From Hygrocybe punicea (lineage: Eukaryota; Basidiomycota; Agaricomycetes; Agaricales; Hygrophoraceae): 64,000 bases of DNA. The stretch lies in assembly GCA_963556145.1 (NCBI GenBank), contig OY744462.1, positions 806,001-870,000 on the forward strand, given 5' to 3'. Of the stretch, positions 1 to 10,740 are shown in pieces. Numbering within the stretch: the first letter of the stretch is position 1; each line of letters opens with the position of its first letter. The notes beneath the pieces were generated by a model, which was given only the letters and a program-made list of their open reading frames with translations, made no database searches and had not been told where the DNA came from. The position numbers and the translations under genes are program-made.

Positions 1-1125
1 TGGGGCAAATTCGGGAACAGGTTTGCAAAGAACATGAAAATGCATGAAGAAGAGGAGCGCCAATGCGCCAACCCCACAGAGCTCAGTTACACGGTGACGG
101 AGGGCACCGTGCTCATCTACTCGCCCGGTTTGGTTGTGCTTTGCATTATCGGCCAGTGCCGCCAAAGCCTGAGTGAACATGACGGGGTCATCTTCTCAGC
201 TGGAAGAGAATACAGAGGTGAGACTCACCAGGACACAGCAACCAGGTGCAATTTCATCAAACAGGATGCTGGTCTGGAAAAGGTCTGACCAGAGCAGCAT
301 CCGGGCACTCTCACCCTGAAACGCTGTCTGACTTGATAGCAGCATCATCACACGGTCCCAGGTAGCAATGAATAGGTGCTTGGCACTACTGGCTTTGCTG
401 GTAAGGCACCAGATTGAGCAGTTTTTGAGCTCATCGATAGTGTACGTGTCTGCAAGTGCACGCACGTCAGTGACCGAAATCCTTGTGAGTCCAAGAGCAC
501 GAACCAGACGAGCTCCCTGCTGCCTTGAGGATCTGAGCCTCATCAGCACGCTTGGGCTCATTGTGCTGCACAGCCTTCTCAAATGCTGTGATGCGACTGT
601 CTGTGCGCAAGCTGATCTGAGCCAATTCGTCACTCTTGAATTCATGCTGATAATGAAACCGATGGAATTTGATTGCCGACATGACTCCCTTGATGTGCGA
701 TACACCAACCGAGGAACCGGCAATTGTCTCATCGCTGCCACGCTTTTGCTGGGTGGCAAAAAAAATTCAGTCCTAGCACAAGTGTGGTGGGTGCATGCCT
801 ACTTTTGCTCGTGTGGATTCATGTTGGAGGAAGAGTGTGACTTTTGTAGCTGTGACAGGAAAAGCGGGTATAGGGACTCGCGTGGAGTCCTCAGCAGCAA
901 TCTCCGCTTGCGTATGCTCCCACCAATCCTGGTAGCTTTTGAGGTGTCTATCATAGGTCTTCTTCGTCTGTTTTCCATTCTGCTCCTGCTGAACCATCTC
1001 GAGGCGCAGGCGGTGAGAATCATTCTCAAGGATGTCCATTGACCGCTGTGTGCGTGGTGAGATGTTGGAAGCGAGACATGCCACCGCTTCATGATGTGAT
1101 TGGGCAGGTCTCAGTGTACTGGTCT

Positions 1126-2303
1126 TAGTGTATTGCACGGGTACATGAACCCGTGCGGGTTTTTCCTACAGGTAGGCCCAGGTACGGGTACGGGTAGCCA
1201 CATCGGGACCCGTGACAAACCCGTACCCGTGCCGCCGGGTACGGGTTTTCACGGGTTAGCTCACAGGTACTGTCACGGTCCCGTGACATATGATTTCCTT
1301 CAACAACAATGACACGGCAACGGGTGTGGGTGCCAGGGCACCCCAGGTAAGCATTCTATTTATTTATTCATTTATTCTACTAACTACTTAAATACTTTTA
1401 GGTTTTTTTCCCGCACCCTCGCGCCAAACGAACGCAAACACGGCAACAGCAACAAGCAGATGGGACGCAGCCGAGAACGGGGACAACCCAGGCCGACCAT
1501 GACAGCAAGAACGAGGATGACGGGAATGAGGACGACGGGGTAAACGAAGACAAGAATGATGACGAACGCAACGATGGCAAGAACGGGAAGACGACGACAA
1601 AGCGGGAACGGCAACTACAACAATGGGAAGATGACAACAGGGGAACGGGACAATGAGGACAACGGAGACCGGGACAAGAAGGACGACGGCAACGGGGACG
1701 ACGACAGCAACGGGGATGATGACAATGGCAACGACGAGGACAGCGAGCACGGGAATGGGGACGGGGGCAACGGATGACGGAAATGAGGCGGACGCCCATG
1801 GGACGTCCCCAGCCCCATCCAACCTTGCAAAAACACGGAGCGTGTCAATTGACGTGCCCCCGTTGTTCGCGAGGTAGTGAGCATGCGCGGACGCCCATGG
1901 AAACTCCCCAGCCCCATCCAACCTCGTGAAAACAAATGGAGCGCGTCAATTGACGCGCCCCCGTTGTTCGCGAGGTACTTAGGATGGAATGTGGTGGGTA
2001 TGGTGTGCGAGGTTCCTGGCACCAGTGCCCAGGTCCCCGCCCCCCTGGCCAACACCTCGCGAGTACGCAACCCCAACGTCAATTGACGTTGGGCTGCATT
2101 TGCGAGGTTGCAGGGGGTTCGAGACCTCACCGGTGACACCTCACCAGCACCCCACCACATTGTGGTGGGATACCCCCGGGTAACTAGGCGTACCTGGACC
2201 CGTACCCACCAGAACCCGTACCCATCACCACGGGTACGGGTAAAGCCAGGTACGGGTACGGGTACACCCAGTTGTACCCGGGGGTTACCCGTGCCATTAA
2301 CTA
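1126..2303. mobile_element. Non-autonomous hAT element 1 (1178 bp)
   Basis: It is bounded by a perfect 8-bp direct repeat ACTGGTCT (1118-1125 and 2304-2311). The ends are imperfect inverted repeats, TAGTGTATTGCACGGGTAC on the left and TAGTTAATGGCACGGGTA on the right strand. The subterminal parts are dense in ACCCGT/ACGGGT hexamers (1138-1260, 2180-2300). The middle (1400-1780) is purine-rich and GC-rich with GAC/AAC/GGG runs; open frames there look like composition artefacts. TCAATTGACG motifs occur near 1846, 1946 and 2080. Eight-bp target duplications and TA-starting ends fit hAT elements. The transposase gene at 4182-7206 could act on it, but this is inference. Confidence 0.85.
1347..1401 (+). 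other. Relic intron inside hAT element 1
   Basis: The stretch starts GTAAGC and ends TTTTAG, and has the perfect branch-site consensus TACTAAC at 1378-1384. The same intron is recognisable in the inverted GC-rich repeat at 33.4-35.5 kb (GTAAGT donor near 35,388 on the minus strand, TACTGAC branch), where a MITE sits between branch site and acceptor. This suggests the GC-rich family descends from a transcribed, spliced gene. No surrounding protein was recognised. Confidence 0.5.
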
Positions 2304-2879
2304 ACTGGTCTTAGGTGCCTCCATGGGGCTGTCATCCAAAATAGGCGGTAACGGGATTGGTGAAGGCGGGAACAGGTCAATGGTGTCTCTAACACCATCT
2401 TGGCCTATCGGGGCATCAAGACGGCGCCATTTATGCGCGAGGGGTGATGGTGGACACCATACGGGGACTTGTGGTGGCTTAGAGGCGTCAGCTAGCATTG
2501 AGATTCCCTGAATTGACACTACGACTCGGTCAACGATGCGGATGGGTGAGAAAGGTGAGATTTAAAAAAAACAAAGAGGTGAATCAAATGAATAAAACGA
2601 ACAAATGATACGGGAGCCTCAACAAACGGCCGAATGTGAGCAGGGAGCAGTGAGCATCGGCTGTGAAGTGGGCCAAGGTAATGTCAAGAGGGAGGGAGTG
2701 TAGTTCCAGGTGGAAAAACAAGTAGCGGCCAGAAAGTGCTGAAAAAGGGAGGAGTCAGCGCAAGAAATGAAGGCAACGGCTTGCGAACTTTGATAATGGC
2801 AAGTCGTAGCTTCACTGGAAGCGGGCGTGGGGCAGAGAGGCTGGGAGGGACATGTGAGGGGGGCCACTGGCCATCTTTT

Positions 2880-3100
2880 TAAAGGTGATTTTTTACCGTC
2901 AAAAAAGGGCCGGATGGCAGCTTGATGTCGAAACGGGACACTCACCAATTGAGTGATGCATTCCGCGAAGGGCAGGTTCCCCGAATGGACACAATGAACT
3001 CAGTCAACAATGCGGCTGGGTGAAGAAAGGTGGCAAACAATTTTTTACCATCAAAAAAAGGGCCGGAATGTGGAAGGGGACACTCACCAATTGAGAGGTG
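2880..3100. repeat. Degenerate ~152-bp direct repeat upstream of the Ndc10-like gene
   Basis: The motif TTTTTTACCGTCAAAAAAGG-like occurs at 2889 and again at 3041, 152 bp apart, each followed by GGGCCGGA and later by GGGACACTCACCAATTGAG. A third partial unit is seen near 2515-2575. No gene is recognisable in 2520-3225. Confidence 0.55.
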
Positions 3101-3233
3101 CGTTCCGCGTGGCCAAAAGTGGATCAATTTCGGCCAACGATGCTGCTCGGAAGGTGTTGGCGGATACAGGGACCTGGTTGGAGATGCGATCACTCAGATC
3201 CAAGGGGGTGCTGATGCACTGCAAGGGTGAAAG

Positions 3234-3702
3234 TAGGGCAGGTCAAGGGTATGCAATACCCCCAGGGGTTAAGAGTACGGGTACCACGGGTTAAGGGTAC
3301 GAGTCCAGCCTCAGAATACCCGCAGTACCCACGCGGGTATGGGCTGTATTTCTTTTGGGAGAAGAAACATCAAAAACTCAATTTTTGGGGTATTTTTCGC
3401 TATTTTTGAGGGATATAATGAGAATCATTGCTTGTAAAAATATGTAAAAATGCTCTCAACACTCCCCACAGTATTCTAAACATTGTGTTTCTTTACACTA
3501 AAGGGATCCGGCCAGTATTCTGTCCACAATAACCATAAAAACCACCAAAAACAGGTAAAAATGGGGTATTTTGCATGTTTCTTCCTGTACCCCTGCAAAA
3601 CCCGTGCCATACCCGTACTTTTGGCCTCGGGTACGTACCCGTGACGGGTACGGGTCCGAGTACAGCCCCAGAGCACTGCGGGTGTACCCCTGACTGGCCA
3701 TA
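3234..3702. mobile_element. Non-autonomous hAT element 2 (469 bp MITE)
   Basis: It is flanked by the perfect 8-bp direct repeat GGTGAAAG (3226-3233 and 3703-3710). The ends are TAGGGCAGGTCAAGGGTA and, on the other strand, TATGGCCAGTCAGGGGTA (14 of 18 identical). Subterminal ACGGGTAC/ACCCGTAC blocks lie at 3270-3345 and 3600-3690, as in the other two hAT elements. The interior is AT-rich with no coding potential. Confidence 0.8.
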
Positions 3703-3710
3703 GGTGAAAG

Positions 3711-4181
3711 GGAGGGGGGGGGCGAATGTTGAAACTTGAAAGATGTGAGAGAGGGGGCTCAGGCCGGTGTATTAGAGGGCTGTAGTGTACTGAAATGGCA
3801 TCAACGCTGGCCAGCAGCTCACTGGCGCATCATGCTGCTTGTGTGTTGCACGAGCGAGGGGGAGATGTTGAGAGGCGACGGCAGGGGGGCAACGACGCGA
3901 ACACGAAGGTTTGCGCTGACAGGTTGAATGGCGGCGGAGTTTGAATATTTCCAATCTCCATGCGGCTGCCGTTGCTTACACCTGTGTATGGCATGTTTTG
4001 CGCTGGTGACCCCCGGTTACTGCAACGAGGGGTCACCGGCAAGGTAACCAGGGCCTAGGCCGACCCCAGCGTATACTCTATATATGTAACTCTATCATGT
4101 ACACACCTGCAATTGATCCACTTGTTACTGTTATCGATCTATATTATAAAGTAAGCATCGTGATAATCTGATCCACCATCA
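3711..4181. other. Non-coding stretch upstream of the hAT transposase
   Basis: No gene seen. A short inverted repeat GTGACCCC...GGGGTCAC lies near 4007-4037. I looked here for a left end of an autonomous hAT element (TAGGG.. or ACGGGT-rich ends) and found none. Confidence 0.3.
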
Positions 4182-7100
4182 ATGCCCCGTAGCACCAAAT
4201 CCAAGGCTCGAGGATGGTGGAGAGAACAATTTCACGACCACCCTGACCTCACCAAGAAAGAACCACTAGCTTTTGTTGGTACCATCTGCTAAAGCAAAGG
4301 TCTACTGTATGAAGTGCTTTGATAAAGATATTGCATTTTTTCAGTTAAAGGACCAGGAGGATGTCAACCTTGGCCGAAGACAGATTGTTCGAGAGACCAT
4401 GCAGATTGAGAATGATGGTAAGAAATGTGTCGTCTGCTCAATTTGATGTCTCTACAAATTATCTTTTCTAGTATGGTCAACAGAATCAACAAGCGAGTCC
4501 CGAGGATGGCTTCGATCAGCCTCAATCACTCTGCTGAACCATCTACGACATTGCACTGAGCAAGATAACACTGTCAAAGCAAGGGCAATGGCAGAATACC
4601 GTGAAAGAGTTCCAAGCTCTCCACGAAGCCGCCGCCATGCCAATGTTGATCCCAGCCTGAGTCTCCCATCGCTTTTAAGTGCTTTTCCTGGCCAACCAAC
4701 AATTTCAGGCCCCTCTGTGGGTCCTGGAACACAATCCTGGGTGCTTGAACAGCACTCTAACGTGCTTCCACTGCCACTTATGGCTGGTTTTCCTTCATCT
4801 CCTGCAATCTCATATCATTCTGAGTCACTCGTTGGGACAGACATTTCAGGAAATCTTATACCATCAGACTCTGCTTCGTCTCACGGATTTTCACAAGCTC
4901 GGGCTCATCAATCTGCTAGTGGACACGGGAGACGTTTTCTGTCACAGCAGCCTAGCTGGGGAGACCTGGGCTTTGCATGGACTCCAGCAAAGCAGCAGAG
5001 TTTTGAAACACGTTTGATATGCTTGACTGTAGCTGCCAACCTGCCACTTGCGTGGGTTGATAACCCTGAATGGCTCGGCATATGTGATGAGTTTCTGCCA
5101 TCAGCAAAACCCCCCTCCTGTAAGACTCTCACGCGCCGCCTTCTTCCCGCTGTCGTTTCAAAGTTGTGCACAGAGGCAAAAGCAACAACAAAAGGGCGCA
5201 ATTCCACTTTGCAAGCAGATGGATGGACTGGTGAGAACAGCCATCACCTTATCGCATTTGTGATAACTACCAATGGAAAAGTATGTTTCTTGTGCCTATT
5301 CTATTGGATTTTCTAAACTTAATTGCCAGGTTTGTACTGTACGAGTTCACAATGCATCTGCCGAGCGCAAAACAGCTGAAAACTTAATGAAACACCTTGA
5401 GGAAGTCATGAATACTGTGCGAGAAGAATGGGGATCCCAGGTGTTAGCTATTGTAACAGATGCTTCGGGAGAGTCACGAAAGGCACGACGACTCCTAGGT
5501 ATCAAATATCCATGGTTGGTACTACTAGATTGCTATGCGCACCAGGTCTGTTGCCTCCAAGTCCCTTGAGCTCAATTATCACCCCAACTCTATTAACCTC
5601 AGATAAACCTTGTTGTCGGGGACTTTTTTAAATCCGAGGAACAATCATTGGGATACTTAGAGAGTGCAACAAATCTTATTGCCTGGCTTCAAAGTAAAAC
5701 CATCTTACTCGCAGTACTCCGAAAGGCTCAAATCGATGCAATCGGTGCTGCAAAGGCTGTCATTCGTGCTGTTCTCACACGGTGGACCTCCCACTTCATG
5801 GCGTTCAAACATCTGCTTGAGTTGCAGCCTTCCTTGATGAGCATCGTCTACGCTGATGAAGCCCGAGCCCCAGCTGATAAATTGATTGTAATCGGTGATG
5901 CAAAAGCAAAAAGGAAAGCACACGCAATGATTGATGTGATCAAGAACCCATTGTTCTGGCATGCAATAGCACGGTTTGTTCCTTCTAAATCATCTATTTA
6001 CTGGATTACCTGAATGACTGTTCAATAATAGCATCAAACGCAAGCTCGAACCACTTGCTCTTGCCGCCAACATCACACAAGCTTCGTTTTGTCACCTTGA
6101 TCAAGTTTTGTTAACATTTGGCTTCCTTGTGATGCAGTACAAGGCATTTAAAGATCCCAAGGATGCTGTGGGTTGTGAAGCTATCATTGGAAGCATCGAG
6201 CAACACTGGGCAAAGGCTGACCAAGAGATATTCCTTGTGGCCGTCATTCTCAATCCCTTCTACCAAACCTCCCCGTTTTCTGCACTCCCTATCTTGAACA
6301 ATGCTGGAATCCACGCACTCTTACATCGTCTATGGGTTCATTTTTATCGCATTGAGCCACCTGCGGAATTCCATTCACAAATTACTGACTATCTCAGCAA
6401 TGAGGGTTTTTTCCAACATCTGAAGCAGCAGTGCGTGATTGCACAGGTTGCTGCTGATAGAAAGGTACTTTTCCTCTTCTGTTGTCCCTTGCAAGATCAT
6501 TGTGCTAAATCAAATCACCAAGAACGAAAGCCCTGATCCTCTTACTGTATACCGCGATTTTTCGTTCCCGGGACGCCCTCCCCCGCCATTTATCCTCCTC
6601 GTTCAACGAATCCTTGCCATTTCTGCAAATTCCGCGTCATGTGAATGGCTGTTTAGCGTCTTCGGTGCTACCCTTACAAAGCTCCAAAACCGTCTCGGAG
6701 ATGACAACCTCACAATGATAAGCGAACTCAAGATGCACATCCGGGATGGCCATCTGGAGAAACAAACGAGTAAGCATCTCAAATGAAGGTTTGCCACATG
6801 CACAGATGCTACAGTAGTTCCTGAAAACGCGACACCACAAGAAACGGCACCCTCACTCTATCCCACCTGCACCATGACCAGCGTAGAGTCAGCAGACTCA
6901 GATTCAGATGTTCAGGAGGTTGGAAGTGCACTACGCGACATAGTGAACCACTACACACGTTTGGTTGACGAAGATAACCTTGACAATGAACCTGTCAGCG
7001 CCCCACAAACAATCGGCGGGCCAATTTCAATCCAAGAGTTATTTGACTTTCGGCAAACACATTGGGTGGATAGCTACGCAAAATCGGCATGGCGCAGTTT

Positions 7101-7206
7101 CGACGAGGAACTTGAGTTGTATGAACTGCTGGATCTTGATGCTGAGGGAGAGGAAGACATTGATGTTGATGTTGATGAGAGTACCGCTGACATTTTGATT
7201 GGTTGA
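4182..7206 (+). pseudogene. hAT-family transposase, BED finger plus DUF659-like core and hAT dimerisation domain; nearly intact
   Basis: Seven exons can be traced, with introns 4418-4471, 5281-5329, 5546-5602, 5974-6031, 6465-6522 and 6770-6805, all GT..AG and all joining in frame. Exon 1 has a BED-type pair YCMKCF and exon 2 LLNHLRHC. The core carries LQADGWTGENSHHLIAF (first catalytic Asp region), VTDASGESRKARRLL and PWLVLLDCYAHQ, then the C-terminal dimerisation block ISANSASCEWLFSVFG. The last exon adds an acidic tail ending at 7206. The usual CERLFS is CEWLFS here, consistent with CGG to TGG. The only clear break is in exon 1: the ATG frame hits TAA at 4290-4292 and the finger continues in another frame, so a small indel is likely. 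Element ends were not found. Confidence 0.85.
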
Positions 7207-7923
7207 ATTTAGTGTATCATCATGTCTATATGTTTACAACCTGTATAGAACCATCGACGATGCTGCAACGCTACCTCAGCCAGTCTACAGCCGGCCATCC
7301 ATATCATACGGTCACGGTCAAGTCATGCGATGACTGTCATGACCCTATCGTGACATGTCACTGACATTGATGACATGTCACTGACATTGATGACATGTCA
7401 ATGACTGGCACAACACTGCAATAAGGACATCTGTGCATTTGAGATTTCAGTCTCCGAAGAGCAACACATAAACTGACATCGCTTCATAGTGCCGGACATT
7501 GCTTGGGGGTGCCGGACAGGCACATTGCTATTTTAAGCAAAATATTTATGATTTTCAAAGTCCGTTTTGGAAGGGGGGTACCGACCCCCTTCCCAGAAAT
7601 CATGTTTATGATGGCATTTTAGGCTGTCGGGGTATGAAAAAATTTCCGGGGTCTCTGCGGCATCCCTGCCGTTAAGGTTTAGGAGTGCAATTTATAGCTA
7701 GGATTTGGGATTTATGCCGTGGATTCACCTCCATTCGGTCCTCACATCATGGGTGCAGTTCAAGGTAATTGCATGCCCATTTGCTGATGTGACACGTGAT
7801 GTTGTGCGGGCTGACCGTTGGGTGTCGAAAACAGATGGCGATTGGTTTTGAGGTGTGATAGGGTGCTGCAAAATGTTGAACAAAGGAGCCGGGACTTAAA
7901 TGAGATGGGGTTTGGGATTGGTG
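7207..7923. other. Intergenic stretch without a gene
   Basis: No coding region supported. At 7351-7400 a 20-bp unit is repeated 2.5 times, each unit holding the palindrome TGACATGTCA. Confidence 0.4.
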
Positions 7924-8163
7924 TGTACGGGGGGGAATAGTGGCCAAGTAGTCACAGAAAGGCTTAGTAATCTGTATCACGTGACCCCAGAACTCAACCC
8001 CACCCAATGAATAATGCTGAAGCGCAGCATGTATTCTACTCACCACAAGAAACTTCTAGTAGATTTAGCTAGTAGTATAAAAACCCTCTCAGAGAGAGGC
8101 AAATATAATTCATTCCACATAAAATAACTTAGTGGTCAACAACCACTGCAACTATATATTCCA
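7924..8163 (+). repeat. 5' LTR of the plus-strand Copia element
   Basis: The stretch is the inverted counterpart of 12408-12646 and ends ..TATATTCCA. Both copies contain CACGTGACCCC, the ACTTCTAGTAGATTTAGC segment and a TATA-like TATAAAAACCCTCTC (8077-8091). The start is fuzzy because the left copy reads TGTGTACGGGGGGGAATAG where the other has TGTTGGGAATAG. Confidence 0.75.
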
Positions 8164-8178
8164 ATAGGTTATGAGCCC
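8164..8178 (+). promoter_or_regulatory. Putative primer-binding site of the Copia element
   Basis: ATAGGTTATGAGCCC directly follows the LTR 3' end. Its position is right for a tRNA primer site and its sequence resembles initiator-tRNA-derived sites, but complementarity was not checked. Confidence 0.35.
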
Positions 8179-8249
8179 TGAACGGCTTTAATGGAAACAT
8201 GATCACGCACCTCCGAACATCACATTACCACCTCATATACTAGCCAACT

Positions 8250-9115
8250 ATGATGGATGAAGTCACGCACACATCGGGATCCTACCAGATCGAGCTATTG
8301 AAGGGAAACAATTGGATGCTGTGGAAGAGATGGATGTTAGCCATGCTTCGGGATCTTGGGTTAGAGACATACATCGATGCAGAATCAAAGGCCCCTGTCC
8401 CGGCGGATGCATCCCGTCCAACATCAGAGGAATCCGAGGCGATGAAGAAATGGCGTGGTGGAGACACCAAGACGAGGACACGGATCGAGCTCACAATTGG
8501 TGACACGGAAATGATACATATCATTGGCACACACACGGTGAGTGAGATGTGGAAGCAGCTAACCTTGGTAAAGGAATCCAGAGGGAAGTTTGGAATATTA
8601 GCAATGTGATGCACATTGTACTGGTCGATTGCCGAAGAAGGATTTGACCTAATCGAGCACATATTGAAGCTCTGGAAACTGCAGGAGGAACTCCACTTGA
8701 TGGGAAGCCTCATTTCCGATGAATACTTCGCGATGATACTTGTATCCTCCTTACCGGAAAGTTGGGACTTGTATACATCAGCGTATTTAGGCTCGAAGAA
8801 GGACAGAATGTCACTGATGTCACACGAGCTAGTTGCGATCCTATTGGAGGAAGACCGCAGGCCCCATGAGCACAGCGGAGATCCTAACAACGTCACTATG
8901 CATGGGAGGTTCACCGGAAAGCGCGATGGAAAGGGTAATGGAAAGCAGAAGGCGGCCGATTCTGAAATGGAATGCTTCAACTGCCACAAGAATGGACATA
9001 TGGCGAAGGACTGCTGGTCTAAATGTGGCAGAAAGGAAGGAAGGGAAAGGAAAGGGCACCAGAAAGGGTGGAAACCAACAGAACCAATCAAATCAAGCTG
9101 CGGACAATGTCAGTA
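8250..9115 (+). pseudogene. gag: Copia gag (broken)
   Basis: The frame opens at ATG 8250 with the UBN2-like start typical of Copia gag (LKGNNWMLWKRWMLAML). It passes a TGA at 8607-8609 and continues with SIAEEGFDLIEHILKL, LISDEYFAMILVSSLP and the CCHC knuckle CFNCHKNGHMAKDC near 8970-9015. At the first stop, family members usually read Arg-Arg..Arg where this copy has stop-Cys..Trp, i.e. three C-to-T changes at CpG. A frameshift near 9020-9050 separates gag from the pol frame. Confidence 0.8.
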
Positions 9116-10671
9116 ATATGTTACAGGATGTAGCATACGCAGTGAATACAGACAATATTTCAAACTACGATTGGTTACTGGATTCCGGAACGACAAGTCA
9201 CATCAGCAATTCCTGAAATGCATTTATCATGTACAAAACTCTGGACAAAGCTACCATTCAAGGACTAGGAAAGGTAGCCGCTCAAGCTCTTGGTCGCGGA
9301 ACCATCGTCTTACACTTCACAGTGGACAGAAAGGATGTACAACACCAGCTACAAGACATACTACATGTACCGGAGTCATTGAACTCGCTACTATCGCTGA
9401 GCCAATTTGATGAAAGTGGTGGATGGGTTAACTTCCACAACAGAATATGCAGGCTCTATATGAAGGAGAATAAACTTGTCAGAACAGGCCAGAAAGATGG
9501 ATGACTAGACCATTTGAATGCCCAAGCGCAATCCTGCATGCTGGAAAAGGCAAACGTAGCCATGCCAAAGAAAATGTCTTGGGACAAATGGCACTGCCTG
9601 TATGGACACATCAGAATGAGCGGACTCGAGACCCTGCAGAGAAAGGGGTTAGTCACAGGTCTAGAAATCGATGAAGGGAGTGTCCCTTCCCAAACCTGTG
9701 AGGCTTGCATTCAGGCAAAGCAAGCCATCCAGCCATTTCTGAAAGAGGCCGATGGACGATCCAAAGTTGCCGGAGAATGGACTTTGAGCAACGTCTGGGG
9801 CCCAGCACACGTAGAGTCTATGGGAGGATCGAGATACTATATCTCATTCATGGACGACGCGACATGCACCATAACCACTTTATTCATGAAATGGAAAAGC
9901 CAGGTGACAGAATGCATCAAGGCTTACATTAACATGATCAAGAAGAAGTTCGATCGAAACCCTAAATGTTTGTGGTTCGATAACGGAAAGGAACTCGTCA
10001 ACAAGGAAGTCGAGAGATGGGCAGCGGAGAAGGGAATTGTCATCGAAACAATGGCCCCTTACTCACCCTCGCAACACAGAACGGAGGAAAGATTTAATCA
10101 CACATTACTGGAGTTAGCCCGCATGATGTTGATCACTAAAAACCTGCCCGCATTCCTTTGGCTGGAAGCCGTTGCACATGCAGCATACATTTGAAACTGA
10201 TCCCCCACCAAGGCTCTAGACAGAATGACTCCGCATGAAGCCTGGACTGGCAAGAAGCCAGACGTATTGCATTTCTGGGAGTTCAGATGCGATGTTTGGG
10301 TCTTATATCAAGGTGGAAAGAGATCAAAGCTGGCACAGCGATCAGCTAAGATGAAGTTCATAGGATCTGTGGAGTCACAGAAGGCTATCTGATACTACGA
10401 TGCCGCAATGTGGACTGTTAAGACGTCACAGAATGTTGCATTTCATGAGGATGGGGCATTGCAGGAAGTCCGGATTGTATCTGACTTACCAGGTTTGCAA
10501 TTCGAGGGGGAGCAGAGTGAATCCGATGACTCGCAAACTCCGGAACCACTGGAACCCGCAATGGAATCACCAGAACCCACTGTAACAGCACCAGAAAGGG
10601 CCATTCGCAGACCGGAAAACAAAATAACATACCCACCAAGAGCAACCCGAGGAGTCAACTGCGACTACTGA
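9030..10671 (+). pseudogene. pol: Copia pol, protease and integrase part
   Basis: One continuous frame, broken only by TGA at 9214, 9502, 10192, 10198, 10390 and 10669. Protease motif WLLDSGTTSHI lies at about 9173-9205. Next come the pre-integrase HxxxH/CxxC region (HCLYGHI, TCEACIQAKQA), then the integrase core with VWGP, WFDNGKEL and the late E region (EERFNHTLLELARMM). The first catalytic Asp (normally in DVWGP) reads Asn in SNVWGP. Each TGA falls where related elements have Arg. Confidence 0.8.
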
Positions 10672-10740
10672 CAGTTAAACAACCCATGTGCACAACTGGC
10701 ACAATGTGAGATACACGAACCGCTTGATGTATGGAGACCA

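Larger units (their letters stand above)
1..2498 (-). pseudogene. Ndc10/Crypton-type tyrosine-recombinase-like gene, split by a hAT element and cut by the window start
   Basis: Read on the minus strand from an ATG at 2498. Coding runs 2498-2304, is interrupted by the hAT element 1126-2303, and resumes at 1125-803. Three introns follow: 749-802 (54 bp), 450-504 (55 bp) and 169-228 (60 bp), each GT..AG and each keeping the frame. The last exon (168 to <1) runs off the window. Recognisable blocks are KTYDRHLKSYQDWWE, then GSSVGVSHIKGV, ALADNAKHN and VGALALLFFMHFHVL. These match a large agaricomycete family that I remember as carrying the Ndc10 domain, related to Crypton tyrosine recombinases. 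The C-terminal part, where catalytic residues would lie, is outside the window. No stop codon is seen in the spliced frame, so the hAT insertion is the only visible lesion. A host-derived Ndc10-like gene rather than a mobile Crypton is possible. Confidence 0.7.

Noticed and set aside
1388..2160. Long overlapping ORFs on both strands in the GC-rich part
   Set aside because: They follow from GAC/AAC/GGG low complexity without stops; products are Pro/Ser/Val or Gly/Asp/Asn strings with no domain.
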